Below, piece after piece: positions 32,193-39,561 of a DNA stretch of 39,561 nt (the first letter of the stretch is position 1; each line of letters opens with the position of its first letter). The translations under genes and the position numbers were made by a program. The stretch comes from SIG603 sp963589785 (lineage in GTDB: Bacteria > Bacillota > Clostridia > Oscillospirales > Acutalibacteraceae): assembly GCA_963589785.1 (NCBI GenBank), contig CAVAMJ010000018.1:1-39561 (forward strand). Reading direction: 5' to 3'. Under the pieces are notes generated by a model, which saw nothing but the letters and a program-made list of their open reading frames with translations, was not told where the DNA came from and made no database searches.

Positions 32193-34499
32193 TTAAAGTG
32201 AAACCTCTACCTTTTCACCCGTTACCTTGATGACTGTTCCGAGCTCGCTTTCCTCTGCCTCACCGCCGTTTACCGACTTTACTGAGAAGATGTTTCGAAG
32301 AACAATCTTGAGGTTAGAGTACTTGCCGTCAAATGTGAATGTAAGTTTGTCTTTCTCGTTCTTTCCGACTACGCTGAAAAGCTTCTCTGCGTTTGTATCA
32401 TAGACCTCTGTGCTTGTCTCGCCCTTAAGCTCGAAGACATGGAGCTCACTGCCGCTTGAGTAGTCATATTCTGGCTTCTGATTGTTTGTGCCGAATACGA
32501 TGATGGAGTTCTCTCTTGCCATGAGCGGAAGGCTGAAGAAGTCGTGGTTTTCTTTGAGCCATGTGCCGCCCTCGATTTTCTTGTTGGAGAGAATATTCGT
32601 CCATGTTCCCTTAGGAAGATAATACTCGACATCACCGTTCTCTCTGAATACCGGGCAAACCATAATCTTGTCACCGAGCATATACTGCTTGTCGACTGCA
32701 TCGCATGATTTATCATCTGTGAATTCGAGAACAAGAGCACGCATTGTCGGAACACCTGTCTTGTGGGTTTTGACAGCCTCTGTGAAGAGATAAGGCATGA
32801 GGCGGCACTTGAACTCGGAGAAGTATCTGACAACGTCTACGCTTTCCTCACCGAAGAGCCACGGCACACGGTAGGAGTTTGAGCCGTGAAGTCTCGAATG
32901 AGTGGAGAGAAGACCGAAAGCCGCCCAGCGCTTGTAAACATCGGCTGGGGCTGTTCCCTCGAAGCCTGACATATCGTGGCTCCAGAAGCCGAAGCCTGAC
33001 ATGCAAAGCGAAAGTCCGGCTCTTAAGGATTCGCTCATGGACATATAGTTAGATGAGCAGTCGCCGCCCCAGTGAACCGGGAATTTCTGACCGCCAACTG
33101 TCGCACTTCTTGCGAAGAGACAAGCGTGATTTTTGCCGTAGAACTCCTCGAGAACCTCGAATACGGCTTTGTTGTAAAGATAAGTGTAGTAGTTGTGCAT
33201 GAGAACGGGGTCTGAGCCGTCATAGTAAACGACATCGGTGGGGATTCTCTCGCCGAAGTCTGTCTTGAAGCAGTCCACACCCATTTCGAGCAAGCGGATA
33301 AGCTTAGATTTGTACCACTTTACCGCCTCCGGGTTTGTGAAGTCGACAATTCCCATTCCGGCCTGCCACAAATCCCACTGCCAAACGTCACCGTTAGGTC
33401 TCTTGAGAAGGAATCCGTGCTCCATGCCCTCCTTGAAGAGCGGAGATTTCTGAGCGATGTAAGAATTTATCCAAACGCAGATTTTGAGTCCCCTTTCTTT
33501 CATCACCTTAATCTGATGATCTATATCGGGGAACATTGCCTTGTCAAAGTCGAAGTTGCACCACTCGTTCTCTTTCATCCAGTAGCAGTCAAAATGGAAG
33601 ACGGAAAGCGGAATGTGTCTTTCCTCCATGCCGTTGATAAAGCTCATGACTGTCTCTTCGTCATACTTTGTTGTGAATGACGATGTGAGCCAAAGACCGA
33701 ATGTCCATGCGGGCGGAAGTGCTGGTTTTCCGGTGAGGTTTGTGTAGTTAACAAGAACGTCTTTCATGTCCTCGCCGCCCACTACCATGAAGTCGATGCT
33801 TTCGCCCGGCTGTGAGAACTGAACTCTTGTTACCTGCTCTGAGCAAATCTCGTAGCTTACTTTATCAGATGAATTTACAAATACACCGTAGCCCTTGTTT
33901 GTGATGTAGAACGGGATGTTCTTGTAAGAAATCTCCGTGCATGTGCCGCCGTCCTCATTCCACATATCGACAATCTGACCGTTCTTTACAAACGGAGTGA
34001 ATCTCTCGCCGAGACCGTAGATGTTTTCGCCGAGGTCAACATCAAGCTGAGTTCTCATGAAAGGCCCGTCGTTCGTCTTCATGTAGGAGATCATAGCGTG
34101 ACCGAATTTGTCGCCTATGCCTGTTAATTTTCTGTCCTTGTAGTAGTAAGTGAAGGATGCGGGATTTTTCTTGATGACAAGCTTTGTTTCGCCCGACTTT
34201 ATGGTTAAGCCGCTCTCGTCCTCTGTGACGTCAAGCTTGAGATTTTTGTCCTCAATTTCAAATTCAGGCACTTTTTTGCCAGAACCCATAAAGTGATAAG
34301 CCTTCATGCGGATGATGTTTTCCTGAGGTGAGGAAATGAACATCTCGATTACGGGGCCGCCCATGGCTCTTTCGTCCTGATGATACGGCACGCTGTAAAG
34401 ATAAACCTCGTTTTCGCTTACCTTAACTTCTCTGATTTGGCAGACATCGTAGTTTTCGACGCCATCAAGGTTCATCCAATAACCTTTTGTGAATTTCAT
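32193..34499 (-). CDS. yicI: GH31 alpha-xylosidase (YicI-like)
   Basis: This enzyme of about 768 aa should remove alpha-xylosyl residues from xyloglucan oligosaccharides such as isoprimeverose. The nucleophile Asp is in DCFKTDFGERIP (about residue 414), very close to YicI. The acid/base Asp is in WGGDCSSNYMSMSESL. GFGFWSHDMSGFEG and YKRWAAFGLLSTHSRLHGS are further YicI-type signatures. There is no signal peptide, so it acts on imported oligosaccharides. The ATG at 34499 is 8 nt from AAGGAG; the in-frame GTG at 34508 is too close. It is a single-gene unit. Confidence 0.93.
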   Translation of the reverse strand: MKFTKGYWMNLDGVENYDVCQIREVKVSENEVYLYSVPYHQDERAMGGPVIEMFISSPQENIIRMKAYHFMGSGKKVPEFEIEDKNLKLDVTEDESGLTIKSGETKLVIKKNPASFTYYYKDRKLTGIGDKFGHAMISYMKTNDGPFMRTQLDVDLGENIYGLGERFTPFVKNGQIVDMWNEDGGTCTEISYKNIPFYITNKGYGVFVNSSDKVSYEICSEQVTRVQFSQPGESIDFMVVGGEDMKDVLVNYTNLTGKPALPPAWTFGLWLTSSFTTKYDEETVMSFINGMEERHIPLSVFHFDCYWMKENEWCNFDFDKAMFPDIDHQIKVMKERGLKICVWINSYIAQKSPLFKEGMEHGFLLKRPNGDVWQWDLWQAGMGIVDFTNPEAVKWYKSKLIRLLEMGVDCFKTDFGERIPTDVVYYDGSDPVLMHNYYTYLYNKAVFEVLEEFYGKNHACLFARSATVGGQKFPVHWGGDCSSNYMSMSESLRAGLSLCMSGFGFWSHDMSGFEGTAPADVYKRWAAFGLLSTHSRLHGSNSYRVPWLFGEESVDVVRYFSEFKCRLMPYLFTEAVKTHKTGVPTMRALVLEFTDDKSCDAVDKQYMLGDKIMVCPVFRENGDVEYYLPKGTWTNILSNKKIEGGTWLKENHDFFSLPLMARENSIIVFGTNNQKPEYDYSSGSELHVFELKGETSTEVYDTNAEKLFSVVGKNEKDKLTFTFDGKYSNLKIVLRNIFSVKSVNGGEAEESELGTVIKVTGEKVEVSL

Positions 34500-34587
34500 T
34501 ATCAACACTCCTTACATAGAATTTTGAACTCGATAAAAAACATATAGATTTCAGTAGTTATTCTTGCTGAGTTCATAATTTACATCT

Positions 34588-34615
34588 ATAATAATATCAT
34601 AAATTCATATGTCAA
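34588..34615 (-). promoter_or_regulatory. GH31 gene promoter
   Basis: On the minus strand TTGACA (34610-34615) and TATTAT (34588-34593) are separated by 16 nt, with a leader of about 80 nt. Confidence 0.65.
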
Positions 34616-34696
34616 TCATTTATCAAAATAAATTTAAAATATTTATTCAATTAATTTTTTAAATCACTTCAGATCAGTAATTTTTAGCAATAAATC

Positions 34697-35848
34697 ATGG
34701 TAAAATATCAATCAGCATTACCCGAAACAATAATCGTGGCGCCCGACCCAAGGGATCACGAACAGGATTTTCACATTTTACTTGTAAACGAATTTAACAA
34801 ATACCCCAAAATGAAGCCGTGTGATGCGGTTAAGCTCGTTTTCCAGGGGCTTTTCGGCGGCGGACACCTCGTAAAGGACTGGTTCTATTGCCTCGAGAGA
34901 ATCGAGAATGAGGGCTCGGATTTGACAGCTGATCAGTATGTCTACCCGGAGATTGAGAAAATTTCCGAGGAATATTCGAGAATGAACCTATCTGTTCTCA
35001 CAAGACTTCCCTATGACGTTGTCGGCAGAATGTTTATGAAATCAAGTGAAAACGAGGAGAAAACCCCGGAGAAAAAGGAAGCTTTTCTTTTCAGTCTTCA
35101 GATGATTAAGGATATGAGCGAAAAGGGCGAAAGCCCGTTCACATACAAGGAAGCGGCGGAATACATAGATTCTTACATAGACGAGGTCAATAAAAACGGC
35201 GAGCCGTTTGCTCCGCACCACTCAAAGGAGTATGTCGAGGCATACAGACCCGCTTACCGTGTCGTAAAGAATGTCTACTGCGATAATCTCGAGATTTTCG
35301 TGAAGCTTTCAAGACTTTATTCGAGCGGAAACTTTGCGTCATGTGCCATTGACGGCATGACCGCAAGCGGAAAAACGAAGCTTGCAGAAATTATAGCAGG
35401 TATTTTTGAGTGCAATGTTTTCCATACGGAGGATTTCAGACTTCCGCCAGTTATGAGAACAAAAACCGCCATGCACGGTCTTGGCAGTGATTTTGACATT
35501 GACAGATTTAAGTCGGAGATAGTCGATCATTTACAGGATACGGAGAGCTTTTCTTGGGGAGTTTATAACCCCGAGAAGGGCAAATACGACAAGCGAAAGG
35601 CAGTCGCTCCCGAGAGACTTAATATAGTCGAGGGGCTTTATTCCATGCACCCAAAGCTTGGAAAATATTACGATTTAGGTATATATGTTGACTCCGATGA
35701 TATAATTCAGGCGAGAGTATTAAGCTCGAAATACGGCGCCGAGGGCTATCGCCAGTTTGCAGAGGCAAGCATGGTAAAGGAGAAAAAATACCTCGACGAA
35801 AACAATATCAGGCTTTCTGCCGACATTGTGATCGACAGTGTAGAGTAA
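34697..35848 (+). CDS. P-loop kinase (uridine kinase/phosphoribulokinase-like) with unknown N-terminal domain
   Basis: The C-terminal half of this 383-aa protein is a nucleoside-kinase-like P-loop domain. Walker A GMTASGKT is at about 220-227, with FHTEDFRLP following as in uridine kinases and YDLGIYVDSDD near the end. The N-terminal ~200 residues (NEFNKYPKMKPCDAVKLVFQG, FGGGHLVKD) form a separate domain I do not recognise. The substrate is unknown. No clear ribosome binding site precedes the ATG, so the start is uncertain. It is divergent from the GH31 gene. Confidence 0.8.
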   Translation: MVKYQSALPETIIVAPDPRDHEQDFHILLVNEFNKYPKMKPCDAVKLVFQGLFGGGHLVKDWFYCLERIENEGSDLTADQYVYPEIEKISEEYSRMNLSVLTRLPYDVVGRMFMKSSENEEKTPEKKEAFLFSLQMIKDMSEKGESPFTYKEAAEYIDSYIDEVNKNGEPFAPHHSKEYVEAYRPAYRVVKNVYCDNLEIFVKLSRLYSSGNFASCAIDGMTASGKTKLAEIIAGIFECNVFHTEDFRLPPVMRTKTAMHGLGSDFDIDRFKSEIVDHLQDTESFSWGVYNPEKGKYDKRKAVAPERLNIVEGLYSMHPKLGKYYDLGIYVDSDDIIQARVLSSKYGAEGYRQFAEASMVKEKKYLDENNIRLSADIVIDSVE

Positions 35849-35873
35849 ATTTAAAAACAGAAATTTGAGAACA

Positions 35874-35902
35874 AAAACGGCGGTCTTTGACCGCTGTTTT
35901 TT
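35874..35902 (+). terminator. Terminator of the P-loop kinase gene
   Basis: AACGGCGGTC (35876-35885) pairs with GACCGCTGTT (35889-35898) with one wobble and a 3-nt loop, followed by a T-run. Confidence 0.88.
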
Positions 35903-35942
35903 GCGAAAAATCCCAATATTAAGCCGTTTTTCAAAGTTTTTC

Positions 35943-35971
35943 TTGACGAACCCACCTTTCGCCGATATAAT
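35943..35971 (+). promoter_or_regulatory. Promoter of the ZIP transporter gene
   Basis: TTGACG (35943-35948) and TATAAT (35966-35971) are separated by 17 nt, 61 bp before the ATG. Confidence 0.8.
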
Positions 35972-36032
35972 CAAATGTTGTGTCAAAACGACAAAAAACT
36001 AAAAAATAAACTGACAGAAAAGAGATGAGATC

Positions 36033-36752
36033 ATGACTTCACTTATTATCACATTCGTTCTCGGCTTGTTCTTTATTGCGGGCGCACTCGTCGTCAAAAT
36101 CGTAAAGGACAAGGAGCGACTCGAGGATTTTTCCGTTGCGGCGGCTCTCGGTGCACTTGTATTCATATCTGCTTGTGACATTGTTCCGGAGATTTTTGAG
36201 ATTTGGAGCGGCACAAAATTATTTTTGGCTGCCCTCTTTGTTTTAATCGGTGTCGGAGTGCTGATGGGACTTGACCACTTTGTTCCCGACCACGATTCCG
36301 ATGAACTTGAAGAAAATATGGTTCATATCGGCGTTATGACAGTTATGGCTCTGTCTCTTCACAATATAGTCGAGGGAATGAGCGTTTACAGCATTTCGGC
36401 AACCTCCCTTTCGGGCGGAATTTCGCTTGCTGTCGGCATCGGACTGCATAACATCCCTATGGGCATGCTTATTTACTCCACTCTCGACAAGGAAAAGGTT
36501 CTCAAAAAGAGAATAGTCCTCTCCTGTGCCGCATTCTCCACATTTGTCGGCGGACTGCTCATGTATCTTCTCGGAGAATTCATGAACGAAAGCATCGAAT
36601 GCGCACTTATCTGCGTGGCTCTCGGAATGGTTATCTATATCGTATTTTTCGAGCTTCTCCCCGGCATCATTCACGCAAAAAAATGGGCAAGAAGCGCAGT
36701 AGGTTTCATCATCGGAGCCGCTATTGTGTTCCTCAGTATGATTATCGCTTAA
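36033..36752 (+). CDS. ZIP-family divalent metal transporter
   Basis: This 239-aa membrane protein has about eight helices. The TM4 metal motif is HNIVEG, matching HNxxEG. The TM5 motif is HNIPMG: the usual Glu of HNIPEG is Met here, so one metal ligand of the binuclear site is missing. A cytoplasmic loop between TM3 and TM4 carries acidic and His residues (DHFVPDHDSDELEEN). The probable substrate is zinc or another divalent cation. It is a monocistronic unit with its own promoter and terminator. Confidence 0.88.
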   Translation: MTSLIITFVLGLFFIAGALVVKIVKDKERLEDFSVAAALGALVFISACDIVPEIFEIWSGTKLFLAALFVLIGVGVLMGLDHFVPDHDSDELEENMVHIGVMTVMALSLHNIVEGMSVYSISATSLSGGISLAVGIGLHNIPMGMLIYSTLDKEKVLKKRIVLSCAAFSTFVGGLLMYLLGEFMNESIECALICVALGMVIYIVFFELLPGIIHAKKWARSAVGFIIGAAIVFLSMIIA

Positions 36753-36757
36753 TGTGA

Positions 36758-36789
36758 AAAACTCTCCCTCGAGGAGAGTTTTATTTTTT
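36758..36789 (+). terminator. Terminator of the ZIP transporter gene
   Basis: AAAACTCTCC (36758-36767) pairs with GGAGAGTTTT (36773-36782) around a 5-nt loop. ATTTTTT follows. Confidence 0.88.
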
Positions 36790-36813
36790 CTTTAAAAAAT
36801 TTCACAAAAGCTA

Positions 36814-36842
36814 TTGACAAAAGCTTCAGAATTGATTATAAT
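36814..36842 (+). promoter_or_regulatory. tRNA operon promoter
   Basis: TTGACA (36814-36819) and TATAAT (36837-36842) are perfect consensus with a 17-nt spacer, about 57 bp before the first tRNA. Confidence 0.9.
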
Positions 36843-36899
36843 AACAAAGCTTGATAAAACGGTGTCGTTGAGTGACCTGACTTTTTATCATTTAAAAAT

Positions 36900-36976
36900 G
36901 GCGGTTTAGCTCAGTTGGCTAGAGCATTCGGTTCATACCCGAAGTGTCGTTGGTTCAAATCCAATAGCCGCTACCA
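36900..36976 (+). tRNA. tRNA-Met (anticodon CAT)
   Basis: This 77-nt cloverleaf has CCA encoded. The acceptor GGCGGTT pairs with AGCCGCT, with G-T wobbles. The anticodon stem is TTCGG/CCGAA with loop TTCATAC, and the T-loop is TTCAAAT. It lacks the three G-C pairs typical of initiator tRNA, so it is elongator Met. A lysidine-modified Ile tRNA cannot be fully excluded. Confidence 0.93.
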
Positions 36977-36979
36977 TAC

Positions 36980-37054
36980 GGCCCGGTGGTCAAGAGGTTA
37001 AGACACCGCCCTTTCACGGCGGTATCACGAGTTCGATTCTCGTCCGGGTCACCA
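36980..37054 (+). tRNA. tRNA-Glu (anticodon TTC)
   Basis: This 75-nt cloverleaf has CCA encoded. The acceptor GGCCCGG pairs with CCGGGTC. The anticodon stem is CCGCC/GGCGG with loop CTTTCAC, and the T-loop is TTCGATT. It lies 3 bp after tRNA-Met and is co-transcribed with it. Confidence 0.95.
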
Positions 37055-37058
37055 AATG

Positions 37059-37087
37059 GCCCAAGTCAGCAATGATTTGGGCTTTTT
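37059..37087 (+). terminator. Terminator of the tRNA operon
   Basis: GCCCAAGTCA (37059-37068) pairs with TGATTTGGGC (37073-37082) around a GCAA tetraloop. TTTTT follows. Confidence 0.92.
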
Positions 37088-37121
37088 GTATAAAGACCTA
37101 AATTTAACCTCTTAAACCGGA

Positions 37122-37160
37122 AAGCCCTGTCTGATCGTTTAAGGCAGGGCTTATTTTTTT
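37122..37160 (+). terminator. Second terminator-like hairpin, upstream of the lipoprotein gene
   Basis: AAGCCCTGTCT (37122-37132) pairs with AGGCAGGGCTT (37142-37152), with one wobble, followed by ATTTTTTT. It lies 35 bp after the tRNA terminator and 45 bp before the lipoprotein ATG. It is either a back-up terminator or an attenuator. Confidence 0.8.
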
Positions 37161-37204
37161 AATAATAACATATCTTTGATATTTCTGTTATGAAAGGATT
37201 ACTT

Positions 37205-37741
37205 ATGAAAAATTTACGTTCCTTCCGTGTAAAGAAAATTATCGCTCTGGTTCTTGTCATGTGCTTAGGCTTCGCCCTCACTGCATGTACAACTTCTACA
37301 TCTTCGAGCTCTTCCTCAAAGCTTGAGGTAAGCGCAGAAGAAATGAATCCTGAGATGAGCTCATATACAAACGATTTTGACGGTATTGTAAGCTACCTCA
37401 AAGACAGTGAGGTTTTGGCAGGCGATGCTTCCGAGATGGCTTCTGACTTTATCGGTGCTATTGACGGCGGAAAGTTCTCTTTCTCCTATGAGGGAACTAA
37501 CATCACTTGCGAGATTTACGAGTACGATCTTGATAACTTAAATGATAAGGCAGAAGAGACAATCGCGTCCGTCAAGGAAAACGGCACATTCCGTTCACTT
37601 AACGAGGATGTTGAGGCTACTCTCTCAAACAGCGGAAAGTTTCTCATGATCTACAAGAACTCCGCTTCCTCAAAGGACGATACTCAGAAAGCAATGACAG
37701 AGAGAATGAACGAGAAGTTCACAAACTTTGTAGGCAAATAA
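37205..37741 (+). CDS. Small secreted lipoprotein of unknown function
   Basis: This 178-aa protein has a lipoprotein signal: a basic start (MKNLRSFRVKK), a hydrophobic stretch and lipobox LTAC with Cys28. A Thr/Ser-rich linker follows (residues 29-38), then an alpha/beta domain with a WD-less, mostly acidic surface (EMNPEMSSYTNDFDGIVSYL). No family was recognised. I chose the second ATG because AAAGG lies 7 nt upstream of it; the first ATG (37190) overlaps that site. The stop is followed by a strong terminator. Confidence 0.8.
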   Translation: MKNLRSFRVKKIIALVLVMCLGFALTACTTSTSSSSSSKLEVSAEEMNPEMSSYTNDFDGIVSYLKDSEVLAGDASEMASDFIGAIDGGKFSFSYEGTNITCEIYEYDLDNLNDKAEETIASVKENGTFRSLNEDVEATLSNSGKFLMIYKNSASSKDDTQKAMTERMNEKFTNFVGK

Positions 37742-37759
37742 TTTATAACTTAGCTTTAT

Positions 37760-37791
37760 AAGCCGCACTTAATTGTGCGGTTTATTTTTTT
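37760..37791 (+). terminator. Terminator of the lipoprotein gene
   Basis: AAGCCGCAC (37760-37768) pairs with GTGCGGTTT (37775-37783) with one wobble and a 6-nt loop. ATTTTTTT follows. Confidence 0.88.
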
Positions 37792-37808
37792 ATTTGCGAT
37801 TAATTATA

Positions 37809-37837
37809 TTTACATTTTCCCTACTTTTCGTTATATT
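37809..37837 (+). promoter_or_regulatory. Promoter of the GH125 gene
   Basis: TTTACA (37809-37814) and TATATT (37832-37837) are separated by 17 nt, about 87 bp before the chosen ATG. Confidence 0.6.
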
Positions 37838-37923
37838 GATGTTGTGTGATTAATATTTTATATGAGGTTGAATCGGCAGATGTAAAAATGCCGATTTACT
37901 TAAAAAAGAAAGGACGATACTTC

Positions 37924-39234
37924 ATGAAAGCAATCGATTCAGAAGTAAAAAGAGTGTGTGAAAATTATTTAAGCGGCGACAAGAAGCTCTCGGAGCTTTT
38001 CAAGAATTGTTACCCAAACACTATGGACACTACCGTAAAGTGCCTTGGCGAAAAGGATACCTTCGTCATCACGGGTGACATTCCCGCAATGTGGCTTCGT
38101 GATTCTACCGCTCAGGTGCGCCACTATCTCCCCGTCGCAAAAACTGACGAGGAAACCGCAGACGCTATCGAGGGACTTATAAACCGTCAGTTCAAGTGCA
38201 TTGCAATTGATTCTTATGCAAATGCATTCAACAGCGAGCCAAGCGGCTTGTGCTGGCCCGTTTATGCGGCTCAGACTCTCGGCGAGACAAATGGCGAGCG
38301 TGACACGACTGATTTTACATCACCGTGGATTTGGGAGCGTAAATACGAGATTGACTCCCTCTGCTACCCCGTTCAGCTTGCTTACTTATTCTGGAAAACA
38401 ACAGGCAGAACCGCTCAGTTTAACGAGCAGTACAAGAAAAGCACTGAGATTATCTTAAATCACTTTGAGCGTGAACAGGATCACTCGAAGAGCGAGTATT
38501 TCTTTATTCGTGAGAACTGCCCTCCGACAGATACGCTTGTCAATGACGGCAAGGGAAATCCCGTTGCGGTTACCGGCATGACATGGTCAGGCTTCCGCCC
38601 GTCCGATGACGCTTGCACTTACGGTTATCTTATTCCGTCAAATATGTTTGCGGTGGTAACTCTTGGCTACACGGCAGAAATTATGCGTGAAGTCTATCGA
38701 GACGAAGAGCTTGCAGCACGTGCCGAAAAATTAGCGGCAGAAATTGACGAGGGAATTAAGAAATACGGCATTGTCGAGCATCCGAAATTCGGAAAAATCT
38801 ATGCTTACGAAACTGACGGCAACGGAAACTATGTTCTTATGGACGATGCAAATGTTCCGAGTCTTCTTTCAATACCGTACCTCGGATATTGCTCAGCAGA
38901 TGATGAAATATATAAAAATACACGTGAGTTTGTTTTGAGCAGTGAAAATCCCTATTACTATTCCGGTAAAGCTGCAAAGGGAGTAGGTTCGCCACATACT
39001 CCGAAGGATTATATCTGGCACATTGCATTATCGATGCAGGGTTTGACGAGCACCGACCACGAGGAGTGCAAGGAACTTCTTGAATTACTCAAGACAACAG
39101 ATGCAGACAAGGGATTTATGCATGAGGGCTTCCACAAGGACGATCCAACTAAGTTTACTCGCCCGTGGTTTGCATGGTCAAATTCCCTATTCTCAGAATT
39201 TGTACTAAAGTGCATAGATGAAAATATAATCTGA
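37924..39234 (+). CDS. GH125 exo-alpha-1,6-mannosidase
   Basis: This 436-aa (alpha/alpha)6-barrel enzyme should trim alpha-1,6-linked mannose from N-glycan-like structures. Family motifs are TGDIPAMWLRDSTAQ near residue 50, DSYANAFN, and WERKYEIDSLCYP. GMTWSGFRPSDDACTYGYLIPSNMFA and the C-terminal KDYIWHIALSMQGLTS are also typical. There is no signal peptide, so it acts on imported glycans. I chose the ATG at 37924, where AAAGGACG is about 9 nt upstream; an upstream in-frame start at 37846 lacks one. The enzyme points to use of host or yeast mannans. Confidence 0.92.
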   Translation: MKAIDSEVKRVCENYLSGDKKLSELFKNCYPNTMDTTVKCLGEKDTFVITGDIPAMWLRDSTAQVRHYLPVAKTDEETADAIEGLINRQFKCIAIDSYANAFNSEPSGLCWPVYAAQTLGETNGERDTTDFTSPWIWERKYEIDSLCYPVQLAYLFWKTTGRTAQFNEQYKKSTEIILNHFEREQDHSKSEYFFIRENCPPTDTLVNDGKGNPVAVTGMTWSGFRPSDDACTYGYLIPSNMFAVVTLGYTAEIMREVYRDEELAARAEKLAAEIDEGIKKYGIVEHPKFGKIYAYETDGNGNYVLMDDANVPSLLSIPYLGYCSADDEIYKNTREFVLSSENPYYYSGKAAKGVGSPHTPKDYIWHIALSMQGLTSTDHEECKELLELLKTTDADKGFMHEGFHKDDPTKFTRPWFAWSNSLFSEFVLKCIDENII

Positions 39235-39258
39235 TAAACTAAAATATAAAGTCTAAAA

Positions 39259-39289
39259 ATGCAGAGTTCGTTAAGGACTCTGTATTTTT
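39259..39289 (+). terminator. Terminator of the GH125 gene
   Basis: ATGCAGAGTTC (39259-39269) pairs with GGACTCTGTAT (39275-39285) with wobbles. TTTTT overlaps and follows. Confidence 0.85.
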
Positions 39290-39414
39290 AATTTTTGAAA
39301 AGAATGAAAAAGAAACACCTATCCCCTGTTTTGTTGCAATATATACAAAATCAAGCTAAATAGATTAGATAATAACTACAAAATAAAGAAATATAAATAA
39401 ATTTATAAAAAAGC

Positions 39415-39443
39415 TTGACTTTAAAGCTCAGTTTTAGTATACT
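39415..39443 (+). promoter_or_regulatory. Strong rightward promoter P1 (probable rrn promoter)
   Basis: TTGACT (39415-39420) and TATACT (39438-39443) are separated by 17 nt, preceded by an A/T-rich stretch like an UP element (about 39355-39414). No ORF follows inside the window. Confidence 0.75.
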
Positions 39444-39519
39444 AACGAAGCTGTCTGCAAAAACAGCGGCAAACCTAAAAGTTAATCAAAACTTTTTGAA
39501 ATGGAGTTTCAAAAAAGTC

Positions 39520-39548
39520 TTGACAAACTCCCTAAGGTTTGATAAAAT
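39520..39548 (+). promoter_or_regulatory. Strong rightward promoter P2 (probable rrn promoter)
   Basis: TTGACA (39520-39525) and TAAAAT (39543-39548) are separated by 17 nt. It lies 105 bp after P1. Similar GAGCTGTC/GAAGCTGTC sequence follows each -10, a tandem arrangement typical of rRNA operons. Confidence 0.75.
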
Positions 39549-39561
39549 AGACGAGCTGTCC

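Noticed and set aside
37190..37204. Upstream ATG of the lipoprotein gene
   Set aside because: It overlaps the AAAGG site that correctly spaces the ATG at 37205; the shorter start gives a normal lipoprotein signal.

Overview
The window is a chromosomal segment around the replication origin of a low-GC Gram-positive bacterium. It most likely belongs to Clostridia, and an anaerobic Ruminococcaceae/Oscillospiraceae-type gut organism is the best guess. The evidence is the order parB-parA, rsmG-mnmG-mnmE, jag-yidC-yidD-rnpA-rpmH, oriC, dnaA-dnaN-S4-recF-remB, gyrB-gyrA, together with strong AAGGAG ribosome binding sites, consensus TTGACA/TATAAT promoters and two perfect parS sites. The species cannot be read from the sequence alone.

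Layout. Positions 1-8.6 kb hold mostly leftward accessory genes: a glycerophosphodiesterase, xylulokinase, an aldose-1-epimerase-like protein, an EamA transporter, a GH25 lysozyme, an alpha/beta hydrolase and a Dabb protein. They are interspersed with copies of a structured repeat whose hairpin arms show compensatory base changes between copies. Positions 8.6-19.6 kb are the leftward half of the origin cluster: parB-parA; a tRNA/rRNA modification operon (mnmE-mnmG-MIF-like tautomerase-rsmG); a 1.2-kb gene-free stretch; and the rpmH-rnpA-yidD-yidC-jag operon. Positions 19.5-21.8 kb hold the origin, with dnaA inside it. Positions 20.0-30.4 kb are the rightward half: dnaA, dnaN, an S4 protein, recF, remB, an unrecognised zinc-ribbon membrane protein, gyrB and gyrA.

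Positions 30.4-32.1 kb carry what looks like a leftward operon of two micro-ORFs (28 and 30 aa, both hydrophobic, both with good ribosome binding sites), a 70-aa one-segment membrane protein and two tandem secreted 176-aa paralogues with conserved ends and an unrelated core. I recognise none of these families. Positions 32.2-39.2 kb hold a GH31 alpha-xylosidase, a P-loop kinase fusion, a ZIP-type metal transporter, tRNA-Met and tRNA-Glu, a small lipoprotein and a GH125 alpha-mannosidase. The last 150 bases carry two tandem strong rightward promoters, 105 bp apart, that look like those of an rRNA operon starting just beyond the window.

How it works together: the transcription units diverge from oriC, so most housekeeping genes run with the replication fork. 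ParA/ParB and parS handle origin segregation, and the rpmH operon couples ribosome and membrane-protein biogenesis. The glycosidases and xylulokinase suggest use of plant and host glycans. The two most unexplained items are the covarying repeat family and the micro-protein/secreted-paralogue operon.
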